Assembly (NCBI RefSeq): GCF_017104565.1
Contig: NZ_JAAGPD010000030.1
Location: 62,001-126,000, forward strand
Origin: Paraburkholderia sp. Tr-20389
GTDB taxonomy: Bacteria > Pseudomonadota > Gammaproteobacteria > Burkholderiales > Burkholderiaceae
Direction of reading: 5' to 3'
DNA: 64,000 nt
The number at the start of each line of letters is the position of its first letter. Positions within the stretch are counted from its first letter, which is position 1. Positions 8,345 through 16,892 of the stretch are shown here, in pieces. The notes under the pieces are model-generated. The model was given only the letters and a program-made list of their open reading frames with translations. It was not told the DNA's origin and ran no database searches. The position numbers were made by a program, and so were the translations under genes.

Positions 8345-9127
8345 ATGACGTTTCCATCCGACCGGGCGGGCGCCGCCGATGCGTCGGCGTCGCCCGTCGA
8401 ACGCGCGTTCCGCCTGTTGCGCTACATCGCCGACGGCGGCTCGACCGCGAACCTGAGCGATGTCGCGCGCCAGATCAACGTGAATCGCGTGACGGTGATG
8501 CGGCTGCTCGAGTCGCTGAAATCTGCCGGGCTGATCGAAGCCGTTCCGTCCGGCGGCGCGCATCGGCTCGGCTTGCCTTTCCTGACGCTGGCGGCGAGCG
8601 CGCTCGGCTCGGCGGACCTGACGTCGCGCGCGCGGCAAACCTTGCCCGCGCTGGTCGCGCAAACGGGCCTGTCGGCGTTTCTCGCCGTGCTCGAAGGCAC
8701 GGAGCTGATCTATCTGTTGTGCGAGACGCCCGACACGCCGCTCGTCACGCGCATACGGGTCGGCAGCCGGATTCCGGCACACCGCGCGACGCCGGGACTC
8801 GCGATGCTGGCCACGCTCGACGCGCCGGCGCTCGCCGACCTGTATGCGCACCACCCGCCGGCGAACGCCGACCACCGCCCCGATTGGGACACGCTGAACG
8901 TCGCGCTCGCCAGAGTGCGGGAGAACGGTTGTGCGTGGAGCTTCTCGGGTCTCGAAGCGGGCATCGATTCGTGCGCGGCGGCCGTCATCGATAGCCGTGG
9001 AAACGTGCTCGCCGCCGTGAGCGTCGCGGGCCCGAACACCGCATTCGCTAACGACGACTCGCTGCGCGCGAAGGTCGAAGCCGGCGTCAAGTCGGCCGCC
9101 GGCGAGTTGTCCCGCTCCAGCCTGTAA
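8345..9127 (+). CDS. IclR-family transcriptional regulator
   Basis: 260 aa with an N-terminal winged helix (FRLLRYIADGGSTANLSDVA ... VTVMRLLESLKSAGLIE, about residues 20-75) and a C-terminal effector domain (VTRIRVGSRIPAHRATPGLA; GIDSCAAAVIDSRGNVLAAV) typical of aromatic-pathway regulators such as PcaR/PobR/IclR. It lies 29 bases after the flavin monooxygenase and is presumably co-transcribed. It probably controls the divergent oxygenase promoters through the repeats at 7132-7164. Confidence 0.88.
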   Translation: MTFPSDRAGAADASASPVERAFRLLRYIADGGSTANLSDVARQINVNRVTVMRLLESLKSAGLIEAVPSGGAHRLGLPFLTLAASALGSADLTSRARQTLPALVAQTGLSAFLAVLEGTELIYLLCETPDTPLVTRIRVGSRIPAHRATPGLAMLATLDAPALADLYAHHPPANADHRPDWDTLNVALARVRENGCAWSFSGLEAGIDSCAAAVIDSRGNVLAAVSVAGPNTAFANDDSLRAKVEAGVKSAAGELSRSSL

Positions 9128-9450
9128 CGCCTCTTCCCCGACCTCGTTTTTACCTCCTGTTATTGCCCTTGTTTCTCCCCTGAAACAAGCCGTTTCGGCG
9201 CGCCAGTCAATCTGCGACAACGGGACGATCGGCTACTTTTCAGAGAGCCACGGTCCTTGGCGGCGTTTTTTGCGTCGCCAAGAATTTCCCCACTCGCCCG
9301 CCATCCGCAGCTGATACGCGACGGGCGATGCGCAGCGTACGCAACGGCATCCGAACCGTTCGACGCACGCCGCTTCAGGGGAGGCCCGTCGCCGCGACAG
9401 CCTCCGAACCCACAACGATAAGCAGGGCTGCAAACAAGGGCTTGGTGAAC
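9128..9450. other. Intergenic region before the porin
   Basis: 323 bases between the IclR stop and the porin start. The porin frame stays open upstream to 9328, but those residues do not resemble a signal peptide. I see no convincing gene, terminator or repeat; it presumably holds the porin promoter. Confidence 0.5.
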
Positions 9451-10560
9451 ATGAAGGTCACACGAAAGAGAACGACTGTCTCCACTGCGCTGCTCGCCGC
9501 GATCGGCGTGACGGCGGCGCTCGGCGCGGGCAGCGCACGCGCGCAAAGCAGCGTGACGCTCTACGGTATCGTCGATACGGGCGTGCAGTACTACAACAAC
9601 GCATCGGGTGGCGGCTCGGTAGTCGGCATGCCGACGCTCACGGGCGAGGTGCCGTCGCGGTTCGGCTTGCGCGGCGTCGAAGATCTCGGCGGCGGCTACA
9701 AGACCTTCTTCGTTCTGGAGAACGGTTTCGCAGTGAATAGCGGCGCGTTGAACTACGGCGGCCGGTTGTTCGGCCGTCAGGCGAACGTCGGTGTGAGTTC
9801 GCCGTATGGTGCCCTCACGCTCGGAAGGCAGATGAACATGTCGATGTACGTGCTGCAAAACGCCGACGTGATCGGCCCGTCGATTCATTCGATGGCGAGC
9901 TTCGACACCTATCTGCCCAATGCGCGCAGCGACAATGCAGCCGGCTATCTCGGCAAGTTCGGCGGCCTGACGGTTGGCGGCACCTACAGCACGGGGCGCG
10001 ATGCAGCCGGACCGGCTGGACCGTCGGCCACCAATTGCGCAGGCAATGTCGCGGGCGATCCCGTCGCGTGCCGGCAGTACACGATGATGCTCGCCTATGA
10101 CGCAACGCAATTCGGCGTGGCGGCTTCGTACGACGTGATGCGCGGCGGCACCGGCGCGTCGGCGCCGCTGTCGAACCCGGCCTACACCGACACGCGCACG
10201 ATCGTCGACGCCTACGCGAATGTCGGTCCCGCGAAGATCGGTGGCGGCTGGATTCGCCGCAATACGTCGGCGGCCGCGCATAGCCAGTCGGACATCTATT
10301 TTGTCGGCGCGACGTATCACGCAAGCGCAGCGTTATCATTCGACGCACAGGTGCTGCGCTATCTGTTGCGCGAAACGTCGGACTCGACGCTGTTCGTCGG
10401 CCGCGTGAATTATCTGCTGTCGAAGCGCACCACGGTCTATACGTCGGTCGGCTACATGGAGAACAGTTCGCGCGGCGCGGCGGCTGTCGCGGCAGGCGGG
10501 TCGGTCGGCACGGGGCAGGATCAGCTGGGCGTGATGGCGGGCATCCAGCAGCGCTTTTGA
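9451..10560 (+). CDS. Gram-negative general porin (OmpC/Burkholderia type)
   Basis: 369 aa outer-membrane trimeric beta-barrel. The signal peptide is MKVTRKR...GAGSARA, with cleavage before QSSVTLYG, the invariant beginning of mature Burkholderia porins. VPSRFGLRGVEDLGGGYKT and the C-terminal phenylalanine (IQQRF) needed for barrel assembly are present, as are the ALTLGRQMN and FGGLTVGGTYSTG strands. The start at 9451 is set by the signal peptide. It sits in the aromatic cluster and may be its entry pore; its own promoter would lie in the 323-base gap upstream. Confidence 0.93.
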   Translation: MKVTRKRTTVSTALLAAIGVTAALGAGSARAQSSVTLYGIVDTGVQYYNNASGGGSVVGMPTLTGEVPSRFGLRGVEDLGGGYKTFFVLENGFAVNSGALNYGGRLFGRQANVGVSSPYGALTLGRQMNMSMYVLQNADVIGPSIHSMASFDTYLPNARSDNAAGYLGKFGGLTVGGTYSTGRDAAGPAGPSATNCAGNVAGDPVACRQYTMMLAYDATQFGVAASYDVMRGGTGASAPLSNPAYTDTRTIVDAYANVGPAKIGGGWIRRNTSAAAHSQSDIYFVGATYHASAALSFDAQVLRYLLRETSDSTLFVGRVNYLLSKRTTVYTSVGYMENSSRGAAAVAAGGSVGTGQDQLGVMAGIQQRF

Positions 10561-10644
10561 TGCATCTGCGCGCCCGATCCGATCAGGCATGCGCATACGG
10601 GTCCAACATACAGAACCTCGGCGCGAACAACGGGAGACAAACCT

Positions 10645-11631
10645 ATGGCAAACGACCTGCTGAGCGACATCCTCGCCGACCTGCGCGCGGATGCCGTCGT
10701 CACCGGCCGCTTCACGTTGAGCGCGCCGTGGGCGATCCGTAAACCTGCCGTATCGGGTGCGCCGTTCCGCATGGCTTCGGGCACGCCGTTCTATTTAACG
10801 GTTGCAGGCGAGCCGCCTGTCCATGTTCAACCAGGCGACTTCGTGCTGCTGCCGCATGGGCACGAACACATCATGGCGTCGTCGCTGGAAGAGCAGCCTG
10901 TGCCGTTCGATTCGCTGATGGCCGACAAAGGCATCCAGCCGCGTTTCGACACGCCGCTCGAATTCACCGCGGGCGGCGGCGGCGAGACCAGCGACCTCTA
11001 CACGGGCATCGTCGTATATCGCGACATCATGCGCAGTCCGCTCTTCTCGGTGTTGCCGCCGCTGATTCACGTGCGTGCAAACGATCCCGCCGTCGCGCCG
11101 TGGCTCGCCAGCACGCTGCAGACTTTCATTCAGGAATCGATGACCTGTCAGCCCGGCTGGGCGATCGCCGCCGCGCGTCTCGCGGATGTGCTGTTCGTGC
11201 AGTTGCTGCGCGCGCATCTGCAATCGACGGCCAATCACACCGGCTGGCTGCGCGGCCTCGCCGATCCGCAGATCGGCCGCGCGATGGCGATGATCCATCG
11301 CGATCCGCGCCGCGAATGGAGCGTCGCGAGTCTCGCGGCGGCGGCGGGCATGTCGCGCTCGCGCTTCAGTGCGCGCTTCGTCGAACTGGTGAACGACACG
11401 CCGATCGGACATCTGACCGCGTACCGCATGTATCTGGCAAGCGGCGAACTGACCAACGGCAAGCGCAAGCTGATCGAAATAGCCGAACGGGTCGGCTATT
11501 CATCGGAAAAGGCGTTTTCTCGCGCGTTCCACCGCTGGTCGGGAATGGCGCCGAGGCGTTATGCGCGCAGTCCGCACGAACTGCAGCACGCGTCGAATGC
11601 TCCCGTGGATCCGAGCGCATCGAATGCGTGA
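10645..11631 (+). CDS. AraC-family regulator with N-terminal cupin domain
   Basis: 328 aa. Residues about 1-200 form an AraC_binding/cupin-6 domain (YLTVAGEPPVHVQPGDFVLLPHGHEH), the type found in one-component regulators of redox and catabolic genes. The C-terminal part has two helix-turn-helices (WSVASLAAAAGMSRSRFSARF; LIEIAERVGYSSEKAFSRAF) and ends in the AraC signature GMAPRRYARSP. It follows the porin by 84 bases on the same strand and may regulate it or the PEP-mutase-like gene beyond. Inducer unknown. Confidence 0.9.
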   Translation: MANDLLSDILADLRADAVVTGRFTLSAPWAIRKPAVSGAPFRMASGTPFYLTVAGEPPVHVQPGDFVLLPHGHEHIMASSLEEQPVPFDSLMADKGIQPRFDTPLEFTAGGGGETSDLYTGIVVYRDIMRSPLFSVLPPLIHVRANDPAVAPWLASTLQTFIQESMTCQPGWAIAAARLADVLFVQLLRAHLQSTANHTGWLRGLADPQIGRAMAMIHRDPRREWSVASLAAAAGMSRSRFSARFVELVNDTPIGHLTAYRMYLASGELTNGKRKLIEIAERVGYSSEKAFSRAFHRWSGMAPRRYARSPHELQHASNAPVDPSASNA

Positions 11632-11654
11632 CGCTGGGCTGGCGTCATGCATTC
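11622..11654. terminator. Hairpin at the convergent AraC / PEP-mutase-like gene ends
   Basis: GAATGCGTGACGC (11622-11634) pairs with GCGTCATGCATTC (11642-11654) through 12 Watson-Crick pairs and one G-U wobble, with a 7-base loop. The left arm contains the AraC stop codon. It lies between two convergent genes and could serve both. No T-run, so the mechanism is uncertain. Confidence 0.45.
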
Positions 11655-11663
11655 GTACGCTGC

Positions 11664-12500
11664 TCAGGCAGGCTTGCCGACGGAAGCAAACAGGTCGGTA
11701 ATCTCCTTCATCGTCGCTGCTTCGTTCGTGTAAGTGAAGGTGCCGCGACCGAGCATTTCATTCGCGGCGCGCAGCATCGCGCCCAGCGCCGCGCGTGCGA
11801 GCGCCCCGCCGACGCTGATCCGCCGCACGCCCATCTGCGCGAGATCGTCGACGGAAAACGGCATGCCCGCCATGCCCATCAGCACGTTGACGGGCCGGTC
11901 GACGGAACTGACGACGGCCGCGATGTCTTCGCGCGTCTTCAGGCCCGGCGCATAGAGCACGTCGGCGCCCGCTTCCTGGAACGCCTGCAGACGGCGAATC
12001 GTGTCGGCGAGATCGGCGCGGCCCACCAGATAGTTTTCCGCCCGCGCCGTCAGCGTGAACGGGAACGGCAGCGCACGCGCCGCTTCGACGGCCGCGCGCA
12101 CGCGCTCGACAGCGAGGTCGTGCGCGTAGATGGGATCGCCGGCGCGCCCCGTCGCGTCCTCGATCGAGCCGCCGACGACACCCGCCGCAGCTGCCTGCCG
12201 GATCGTTTCGGCCGCGTCTTCCGGTGCATCGCCGAAGCCGTTTTCGAGGTCCGCGCTGACGGGCAGCGCCGTCGACGGCGCGAGGTCGGCCAGATGACGG
12301 ATCATCTGCTCGCGGCCGACGGCGTTGTCCGGCAAGCCGACGGAGAACGCGTAGCCCGCGCTCGTCGTCGCGAGCGCCTTGAAGCCGAGTGCTTCGAGCA
12401 GGCGCGCGGAACCGATGTCCCACGGGTTGGGAATGATGAACGGAACGCTCGCCTCATGAAGCGCGCGAAATGCCCGTGCCTTGTCTGCTTGTGATGTCAT
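11664..12500 (-). CDS. Isocitrate lyase/PEP mutase-family carbon-carbon (or C-P) lyase
   Basis: 278 aa TIM-barrel enzyme of the ICL/PEPM superfamily, which includes oxaloacetate decarboxylase, methylisocitrate lyase and phosphonopyruvate hydrolase. Visible features are IPNPWDIGSARLLEALGFKA at the N-terminus, GYAFSVGLPD, the metal-binding SADLENGFGD and TARAENYLVG. It lacks the KKCGH catalytic loop of true isocitrate and methylisocitrate lyases, pointing to the broad subgroup often annotated oxaloacetate decarboxylase. Neighbours give no clear pathway. The start at 12500 is the natural N-terminus of this subgroup. Confidence 0.82.
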   Translation of the reverse strand: MTSQADKARAFRALHEASVPFIIPNPWDIGSARLLEALGFKALATTSAGYAFSVGLPDNAVGREQMIRHLADLAPSTALPVSADLENGFGDAPEDAAETIRQAAAAGVVGGSIEDATGRAGDPIYAHDLAVERVRAAVEAARALPFPFTLTARAENYLVGRADLADTIRRLQAFQEAGADVLYAPGLKTREDIAAVVSSVDRPVNVLMGMAGMPFSVDDLAQMGVRRISVGGALARAALGAMLRAANEMLGRGTFTYTNEAATMKEITDLFASVGKPA

Positions 12501-12605
12501 GGCCGCCCTGTCGGTGGATTCCGTACGAGCCGCTTTGCCCGGCGCTGCATCGCGTGACCGGGCGAAAGCGGAAAGAACTGCTGTGAACTGCTGTGCGCCG
12601 CGAAC

Positions 12606-13031
12606 TCAGGTTTCGAGTTTCGCGTCCATCGTGATCGTCGCGTTCAACACCTTCGAGATCGGGCACCCCGCTTTGGCGTCGGCTGCCGCCTTGTCGAACG
12701 CGGCCTTGTCCCCGCCCGGAATCTTCACCACGACGTCGAGATGCGAGGCCGTCACCGCGAAGCCGCCGCCGTCCTTGTCGAGCGTGACCGTGGCCGTGGT
12801 CGCGATACGCTCCGGCTTGATGTTGGCCTTGCCGAGTTCCGCCGACAACGCCATCGAAAAGCATCCCGCATGCGCCGCCGCGATCAGTTCTTCGGGATTC
12901 GTGCCGATGCCGTTCTCGAAACGCGTCGCGAACGAATACTGCGTGTCCTTGAGCACGCCGCTGTCGGTGGAGATCGAGCCCTTGCCGTCTTGCAGACCGC
13001 CCTGCCAGAGTGCTGATGCCTTGCGCTTCAT
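12606..13031 (-). CDS. osmC: OsmC-family peroxiredoxin (organic hydroperoxide reductase)
   Basis: 141 aa, the length of E. coli OsmC (143 aa). It reduces organic hydroperoxides in the cytoplasm using two cysteines: C57 in AAHAGCFSMAL and C123 in AKAGCPISK. The preceding NPEELIAAAHA motif is the OsmC rather than Ohr form. The ATG at 13031 is preceded by TCAGGAGAG; the frame stays open upstream to 13121 but that part does not match the family. Divergent from the DUF4148 gene, with 337 bases between their starts. Confidence 0.9.
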   Translation of the reverse strand: MKRKASALWQGGLQDGKGSISTDSGVLKDTQYSFATRFENGIGTNPEELIAAAHAGCFSMALSAELGKANIKPERIATTATVTLDKDGGGFAVTASHLDVVVKIPGGDKAAFDKAAADAKAGCPISKVLNATITMDAKLET

Positions 13032-13368
13032 TCGTCTCTCCTGAGTAGAGTTCGTGCTGCCGCGCTCCCAACCGCGATGCCCGCCGCGACGGTCTCTCCC
13101 GACGATTCGCGGCTTCGGCACCGGTCACGCGTGCTGCGCCAAACGTGTGGGCCGTCGGCGTGGACCGAAGCTTCATCATAGGCGGATATCGGTGGCACTG
13201 CCGTGAAGCTGCACGCCCATGCGTGCGCGGGCATTATTTCACTCGACGCAAGAATCTTTCTCCAATCTGCCACTTTTTTGACCAGCACTCCGGAAATACA
13301 CTTGCTCCAACGGTTCGGACAGGAAAGTTCAAACCGAACCGATCAAACAAATGTTCTCGGAGGTCATC

Positions 13369-13665
13369 ATGAAATCGCTTCTTTCGGCAGTCGTCGTCGC
13401 ATCCGCTCTTCTCGTTCCCGCTGTTTCGTTCGCGCAGCAAGCCAGCAACGCCCCCGTGACGCGCACGCAGGTTCGCGCCGAACTCGTCGCCGCGCAACAA
13501 AACGGCACGCTCGACCAGAACGACGTGACGTACCCGAAGGCCACGCCGCAATACGGCGCAACGTCGCAAGCGACGGAAGTCGGCGGCGCGACGTCGGGCT
13601 CGTCGCAATCGGGTTCGCGTCCGAGCGTCGAGCAGCGCATCTTCTCGACGTTCCGCGGCAACTGA
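13369..13665 (+). CDS. Small exported DUF4148-type protein
   Basis: 98 aa. Signal peptide MKSLLSAVVVASALLVPAVSFA with cleavage before QQASNAPV, then VTRTQVRAELVAAQQNGTL, the DUF4148 motif common in Burkholderiaceae exported proteins, and a Ser/Gly/Gln-rich tail. The ATG at 13369 is chosen over one six codons earlier because CGGAGGTC precedes it and the signal peptide begins there. Function of the family is unknown. Monocistronic, ending in a strong intrinsic terminator. Confidence 0.85.
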   Translation: MKSLLSAVVVASALLVPAVSFAQQASNAPVTRTQVRAELVAAQQNGTLDQNDVTYPKATPQYGATSQATEVGGATSGSSQSGSRPSVEQRIFSTFRGN

Positions 13666-13722
13666 TCTGCGGCCACCAGGCCGTGTTGCGCGCCGTGATC
13701 GCGCGCTAGCGTCAGATGCACG

Positions 13723-13765
13723 AAGGCCCCGGCCGACTCATCGAGTCAGCCGGGGCCTTTCTTTT
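13723..13765 (+). terminator. Strong rho-independent terminator of the DUF4148 gene
   Basis: AAGGCCCCGGCCGACTC (13723-13739) pairs with GAGTCAGCCGGGGCCTT (13743-13759) with one mismatch and a 3-base loop, followed by TCTTTT. It sits 57 bases after the DUF4148 stop and directly before the end of the convergent gene at 13779. Confidence 0.88.
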
Positions 13766-13778
13766 GTGCATGTGAAAC

Positions 13779-14333
13779 CTACTCAGCGAACGGCAGCGAG
13801 TCCTGCCCCTGCGCGCGCATGTCGAACACGTTCAGTGTCATCGCGACGAGCGCGTAGTAGCCGAGCAGCCCGACCAGGTTGATCGTGACCTCGTGGCCGA
13901 AGCGCTCGACGGTCTTCGCATACGTCGCATCGGACACGCGCTTCGCGTCGTACAGCTCGGTCGCGAAGGCGTAGATCAGCGCGTCGTCGGCATCGGCGAA
14001 GTCAGGCAGCTTGCTCTGGCGGATCGCCTCGGCGTCGTCGACGCGCACGCCCGCTTCGATCGCAATTGGGTAGTGGATGAACCACTCGGCCTGCGCCTGC
14101 CAGCGCGACGCCGTGACGAGAATCGCCAGCTCCGACAGGCGCAGCGACAGGCCCGTCTTGTAGCGGCAGAACGCGCCGAGCCGCTGCGCGTGCTGCGCGA
14201 GTTCGGGACTATGGATCCAGCCGAGAAACGGTCCGTTCAGATTGCCGCGCGGACCCGACAGGATCTCGTCGAGCACGACCTTCTGTTCGGGCGTCGCGTG
14301 GCCGGCGTCGAAAGATGGCAGACGGTTGGTCAT
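13779..14333 (-). CDS. Carboxymuconolactone decarboxylase-fold protein
   Basis: 184 aa, all-helical CMD domain: NGPFLGWIHSPELAQHAQRLG, LSLRLSELAILVTASRWQAQAEWFIH and the C-terminal EVTINLVGLLGYYALVAMTLN. It lacks the CxxC of AhpD-type peroxidases (EWFIHYPIA instead), so a peroxidase role is unlikely and a decarboxylase, lyase or unknown hydrolytic role fits better. Last gene of the C45-aminotransferase operon, 30 bases after the aminotransferase stop, so its substrate is probably a product of that pathway. Confidence 0.82.
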   Translation of the reverse strand: MTNRLPSFDAGHATPEQKVVLDEILSGPRGNLNGPFLGWIHSPELAQHAQRLGAFCRYKTGLSLRLSELAILVTASRWQAQAEWFIHYPIAIEAGVRVDDAEAIRQSKLPDFADADDALIYAFATELYDAKRVSDATYAKTVERFGHEVTINLVGLLGYYALVAMTLNVFDMRAQGQDSLPFAE

Positions 14334-14363
14334 CGGAAGCTCTTCAGGTAGGAGTAAGTTCGG

Positions 14364-15701
14364 TCAGGCCGCGCCCGATGCAGCAAGCGCACCTTCGATC
14401 GCATCCGTCAGGCGGCTGACGATCTGTTCGATATCGCTTTGCGTGCAGATGAACGGCGGTGCGAGCAGCACATGGTCGCCCGTCTTGCCGTCGACGGTGC
14501 CGCCCATCGGATACACCATCAGACCGCGCTGGAACGCCTCGCGCTTGATCGCGGCGTGCAGCTTCAGTTTCGCATCGAACGGCGTTTTCGTCGCGCGATC
14601 CTTCACCAGTTCGACACCGACGAAGAGTCCACGGCCGCGCACGTCGCCGATGTACGGATGCTGCGCATAGTGCTCGCGCAGCAGCGCACGCAGTTGCTCG
14701 CCGCGTGCCTTCACGTTGTCGAGCAGATGGTCGTCGGCGATCACGCGCTGCACTTCGAGCGCGGCGGCGCAGGCCGTTGCATGGCCGATATACGTGTGGC
14801 CGTGCTGGAAGAAGCCCGAACCGCCCGTGATCGCCTGGTAGATCCTGTCGCTCACGAGCGTCGCGCCGATCGGTTGATAGCCCGCGCCCAGGCCCTTCGC
14901 GATGGTCAGCAGGTCGGGCGTGACGCCGTCTTCCTCGCACGCGAACAGATAGCCCGTACGGCCCATGCCCGACATGATTTCATCGAGAATCAGCAGCACG
15001 CCGTAGCGGTCGCACACCGCGCGAATCTTGCGGAAGTACTCGCGCACGGGCGGCACCGCGCCCGCCGTCGCGCCGACCACCGTCTCGGCGACGAAAGCCG
15101 CAACCGTGTCCGGCCCGAGTTCGAGAATCTTCTGTTCGAGTTCGTCGGCGAGTCGCTGTGCGAACTGCTCTTCCGTCTCGTCCGCACGCTGCTCGCGATA
15201 TGCGTAGCACGGGCTCACGTGATGCGCATCGATCAGGAGCGGCAGGAACGGTTCGCGCCGCCATGCATTGCCGCCGATCGCCAGCGCGCCAAGCGTATTG
15301 CCGTGATAGCTCTGACGGCGCGCGATGATGTGGCGGCGCTGCGGCTGCCCCACTTCGACGAAATACTGACGCGCGAGCTTCAGCGCCGCCTCGATCGCCT
15401 CCGATCCGCCCGACACGAAGTACACGTGCCCGAGACCTTGCGGCGCGCGTTCGGTCAGATAGCTCGCCAGTTCCTCGGCGGGCTCGGTCGTGAAGAACGA
15501 CGTGTGCGCATACGGCAGCGCCTGCGCCTGACGCTTGATCGCGTCGATCACACGCTGGTTGCTGTGGCCGAGACACGAAACGGCCGCGCCGCCCGATGCG
15601 TCGATATAGCGCTTGCCCGTCGAATCGACGATCTCGATGCCGTCGCCTTTCACGGCGACAGGCAGCGTCTGCTTGGGCATGCGATGGAATACGGTAGTCA
15701 T
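14364..15701 (-). CDS. Class III pyridoxal-phosphate aminotransferase
   Basis: 445 aa, fold type I omega-aminotransferase (aspartate aminotransferase superfamily, class III). The PLP lysine is in LLTIAKGLGAGYQPIGA, the ring-nitrogen aspartate in LLILDEIMSGMGRTG, and GHTYIGHATACAAALEV is typical of the class. The ATG at 15701 gives the family N-terminus MTTVFHRMPKQTLPVAV; the longer frame to 15806 would overlap the upstream gene. It lies 34 bases downstream of the C45 hydrolase, suggesting that an amine or amino acid released by the hydrolase is transaminated here. Exact amino donor unknown. Confidence 0.9.
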   Translation of the reverse strand: MTTVFHRMPKQTLPVAVKGDGIEIVDSTGKRYIDASGGAAVSCLGHSNQRVIDAIKRQAQALPYAHTSFFTTEPAEELASYLTERAPQGLGHVYFVSGGSEAIEAALKLARQYFVEVGQPQRRHIIARRQSYHGNTLGALAIGGNAWRREPFLPLLIDAHHVSPCYAYREQRADETEEQFAQRLADELEQKILELGPDTVAAFVAETVVGATAGAVPPVREYFRKIRAVCDRYGVLLILDEIMSGMGRTGYLFACEEDGVTPDLLTIAKGLGAGYQPIGATLVSDRIYQAITGGSGFFQHGHTYIGHATACAAALEVQRVIADDHLLDNVKARGEQLRALLREHYAQHPYIGDVRGRGLFVGVELVKDRATKTPFDAKLKLHAAIKREAFQRGLMVYPMGGTVDGKTGDHVLLAPPFICTQSDIEQIVSRLTDAIEGALAASGAA

Positions 15702-15735
15702 CAGCTCTCCTTGAATGAGCGGAAGGCGGTGGCGC

Positions 15736-16776
15736 TCAGGCCGCCGTGCGTGCAACAAACGTTTCGAAGACGACGGCGCGTTGCGCGTGAACCTGAAGTG
15801 CAACACCGTCGTCGCGGATCTGGAACAGCGCCGTCGCGAGCGTGTTTTCGTCGTCGGGATCGTCGGGGTCTTCGCGGTAAATCGGTAAGCCGGCGGACGC
15901 CTTGTCGTGCAGCATGTCGACGAGCGTCTTGCCGTCAGGCTGCGCGCCGCGCGCTTCCAGAAGCGCCGCGATACGCGCCTGCCGGTCGCGCGACGAATCC
16001 GTCACGATCTGCGCCTCGGTGTCGCAGCCGGGATGAATCATGTGATTCGCGTGACCCGATACGCGCGTGACGGCTTCGATCGAACAGCGCATCGCCGTGG
16101 CTTCTACGCTGAACACGCGGCGTTCGCCCGTCGCGCCGAGCGTGTGATGGAAGCCGCTCGCGCGCGGCGCGTTCTGCAATAGACGAACGGCTTCGTCGAG
16201 CGTCGAAGTATCGAGCACGGCGCGCGACAGGATCATGCGCGGCACGCCCGTCACAGGCTGACGGATGCGCAGATTGTTGATCGCCTGCACGAGCCCCGCG
16301 CGGTTCGTCGCGAACGTGTGGCCAGGCAGCGAGCCGGGGTAATAGAAGCTGATGAAGCCGGGCTTGCCCTGCGGCCGCATGTCGACCAGCAGGCCTTTGC
16401 CGAGCAGGAACGGATCGCCGTCTTCGTTGTGCGCAATGAGCGTGTCGTCGGCTCGCGCGACGGCGAACGTCGTGCAGCCGTCGGGCGTGGCGTGCAGGAG
16501 TTCGCCTCGGCAATTCCAGAGGAAAACGTCGTCGGCGGGCCAGCCGAGGCCCGCTGCCATGCCGTCGAGTTCGGCCAGTTGAGCGGGATGATGCGCGCGC
16601 GCGACATCCCGCAGATGCTGCACGAACGCGTGGCCGCGCCATGCCCGCAGCGCGTGCCAGGCCGCGCTCTGCTGCATGTACGCATCGAACCCCGGCCGCG
16701 CCAGCTCGCCCAGCTGACGGCCAATCTCATACGGCTCGCCCGTTATCCGGTGCAACTCCCAACCCTGCTTCGCCAC
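15736..16776 (-). CDS. C45-family autoproteolytic acyltransferase/amidohydrolase
   Basis: 346 aa Ntn-hydrolase related to fungal acyl-CoA:6-aminopenicillanic acid acyltransferase. In this family the precursor cleaves itself before a conserved cysteine, which becomes the nucleophile; here that is C101 in TPDGCTTFAVA. IAHNEDGDPF, PGHTFATNRAGLVQAINNL and FHHTLGATGERRVFSVEA follow the family pattern. The start is GTG at 16776, preceded by GAGGTG. It is first gene of a three-gene operon under a near-consensus promoter with an RpiR-type operator. Substrate likely an N-acyl amino compound; not determinable here. Confidence 0.85.
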   Translation of the reverse strand: MAKQGWELHRITGEPYEIGRQLGELARPGFDAYMQQSAAWHALRAWRGHAFVQHLRDVARAHHPAQLAELDGMAAGLGWPADDVFLWNCRGELLHATPDGCTTFAVARADDTLIAHNEDGDPFLLGKGLLVDMRPQGKPGFISFYYPGSLPGHTFATNRAGLVQAINNLRIRQPVTGVPRMILSRAVLDTSTLDEAVRLLQNAPRASGFHHTLGATGERRVFSVEATAMRCSIEAVTRVSGHANHMIHPGCDTEAQIVTDSSRDRQARIAALLEARGAQPDGKTLVDMLHDKASAGLPIYREDPDDPDDENTLATALFQIRDDGVALQVHAQRAVVFETFVARTAA

Positions 16777-16812
16777 ACGACACCTCGAACATCATTCAAC
16801 ACGCGATGCGCA

Positions 16813-16842
16813 TTTATAGCGCATTACAACATATGTTGTCAA
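16813..16842 (-). promoter_or_regulatory. Near-consensus sigma-70 promoter of the C45 operon
   Basis: Read on the minus strand: TTGACA (16842-16837), an 18-base spacer, then TATAAA (16818-16813), 37 bases before the GTG start. The palindromic operator at 16826-16839 fills the spacer and overlaps the -35, the classic arrangement for repression. Confidence 0.8.
16826..16839. promoter_or_regulatory. RpiR-type operator, copy 1
   Basis: Perfect 14-base palindrome ACAACATATGTTGT inside the C45 operon promoter. The same site with two changes, ACAACAAATGTTAT, lies before the RpiR gene at 17777-17790. Shared sites at the two promoters point to this regulator; binding itself is inferred. Confidence 0.75.
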
Positions 16843-16856
16843 AGGTGGCGTGATTT

Positions 16857-16886
16857 GGCCGGTCTGTTGTCGTCAACCGACCGGCC
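16857..16886 (-). terminator. Hairpin after the RpiR gene
   Basis: GGCCGGT (16857-16863) and ACCGGCC (16880-16886) pair, with an inner GTTG/CAAC pairing, 6 bases beyond the RpiR stop. No strong U-run follows on the minus strand, so termination is plausible but unproven. Confidence 0.4.
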
Positions 16887-16892
16887 CGACGT

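Noticed and set aside
13779-14333. AhpD-type alkyl hydroperoxidase
   Set aside because: The CxxC motif is absent (EWFIHYPIA at that position), so only the CMD fold is claimed.
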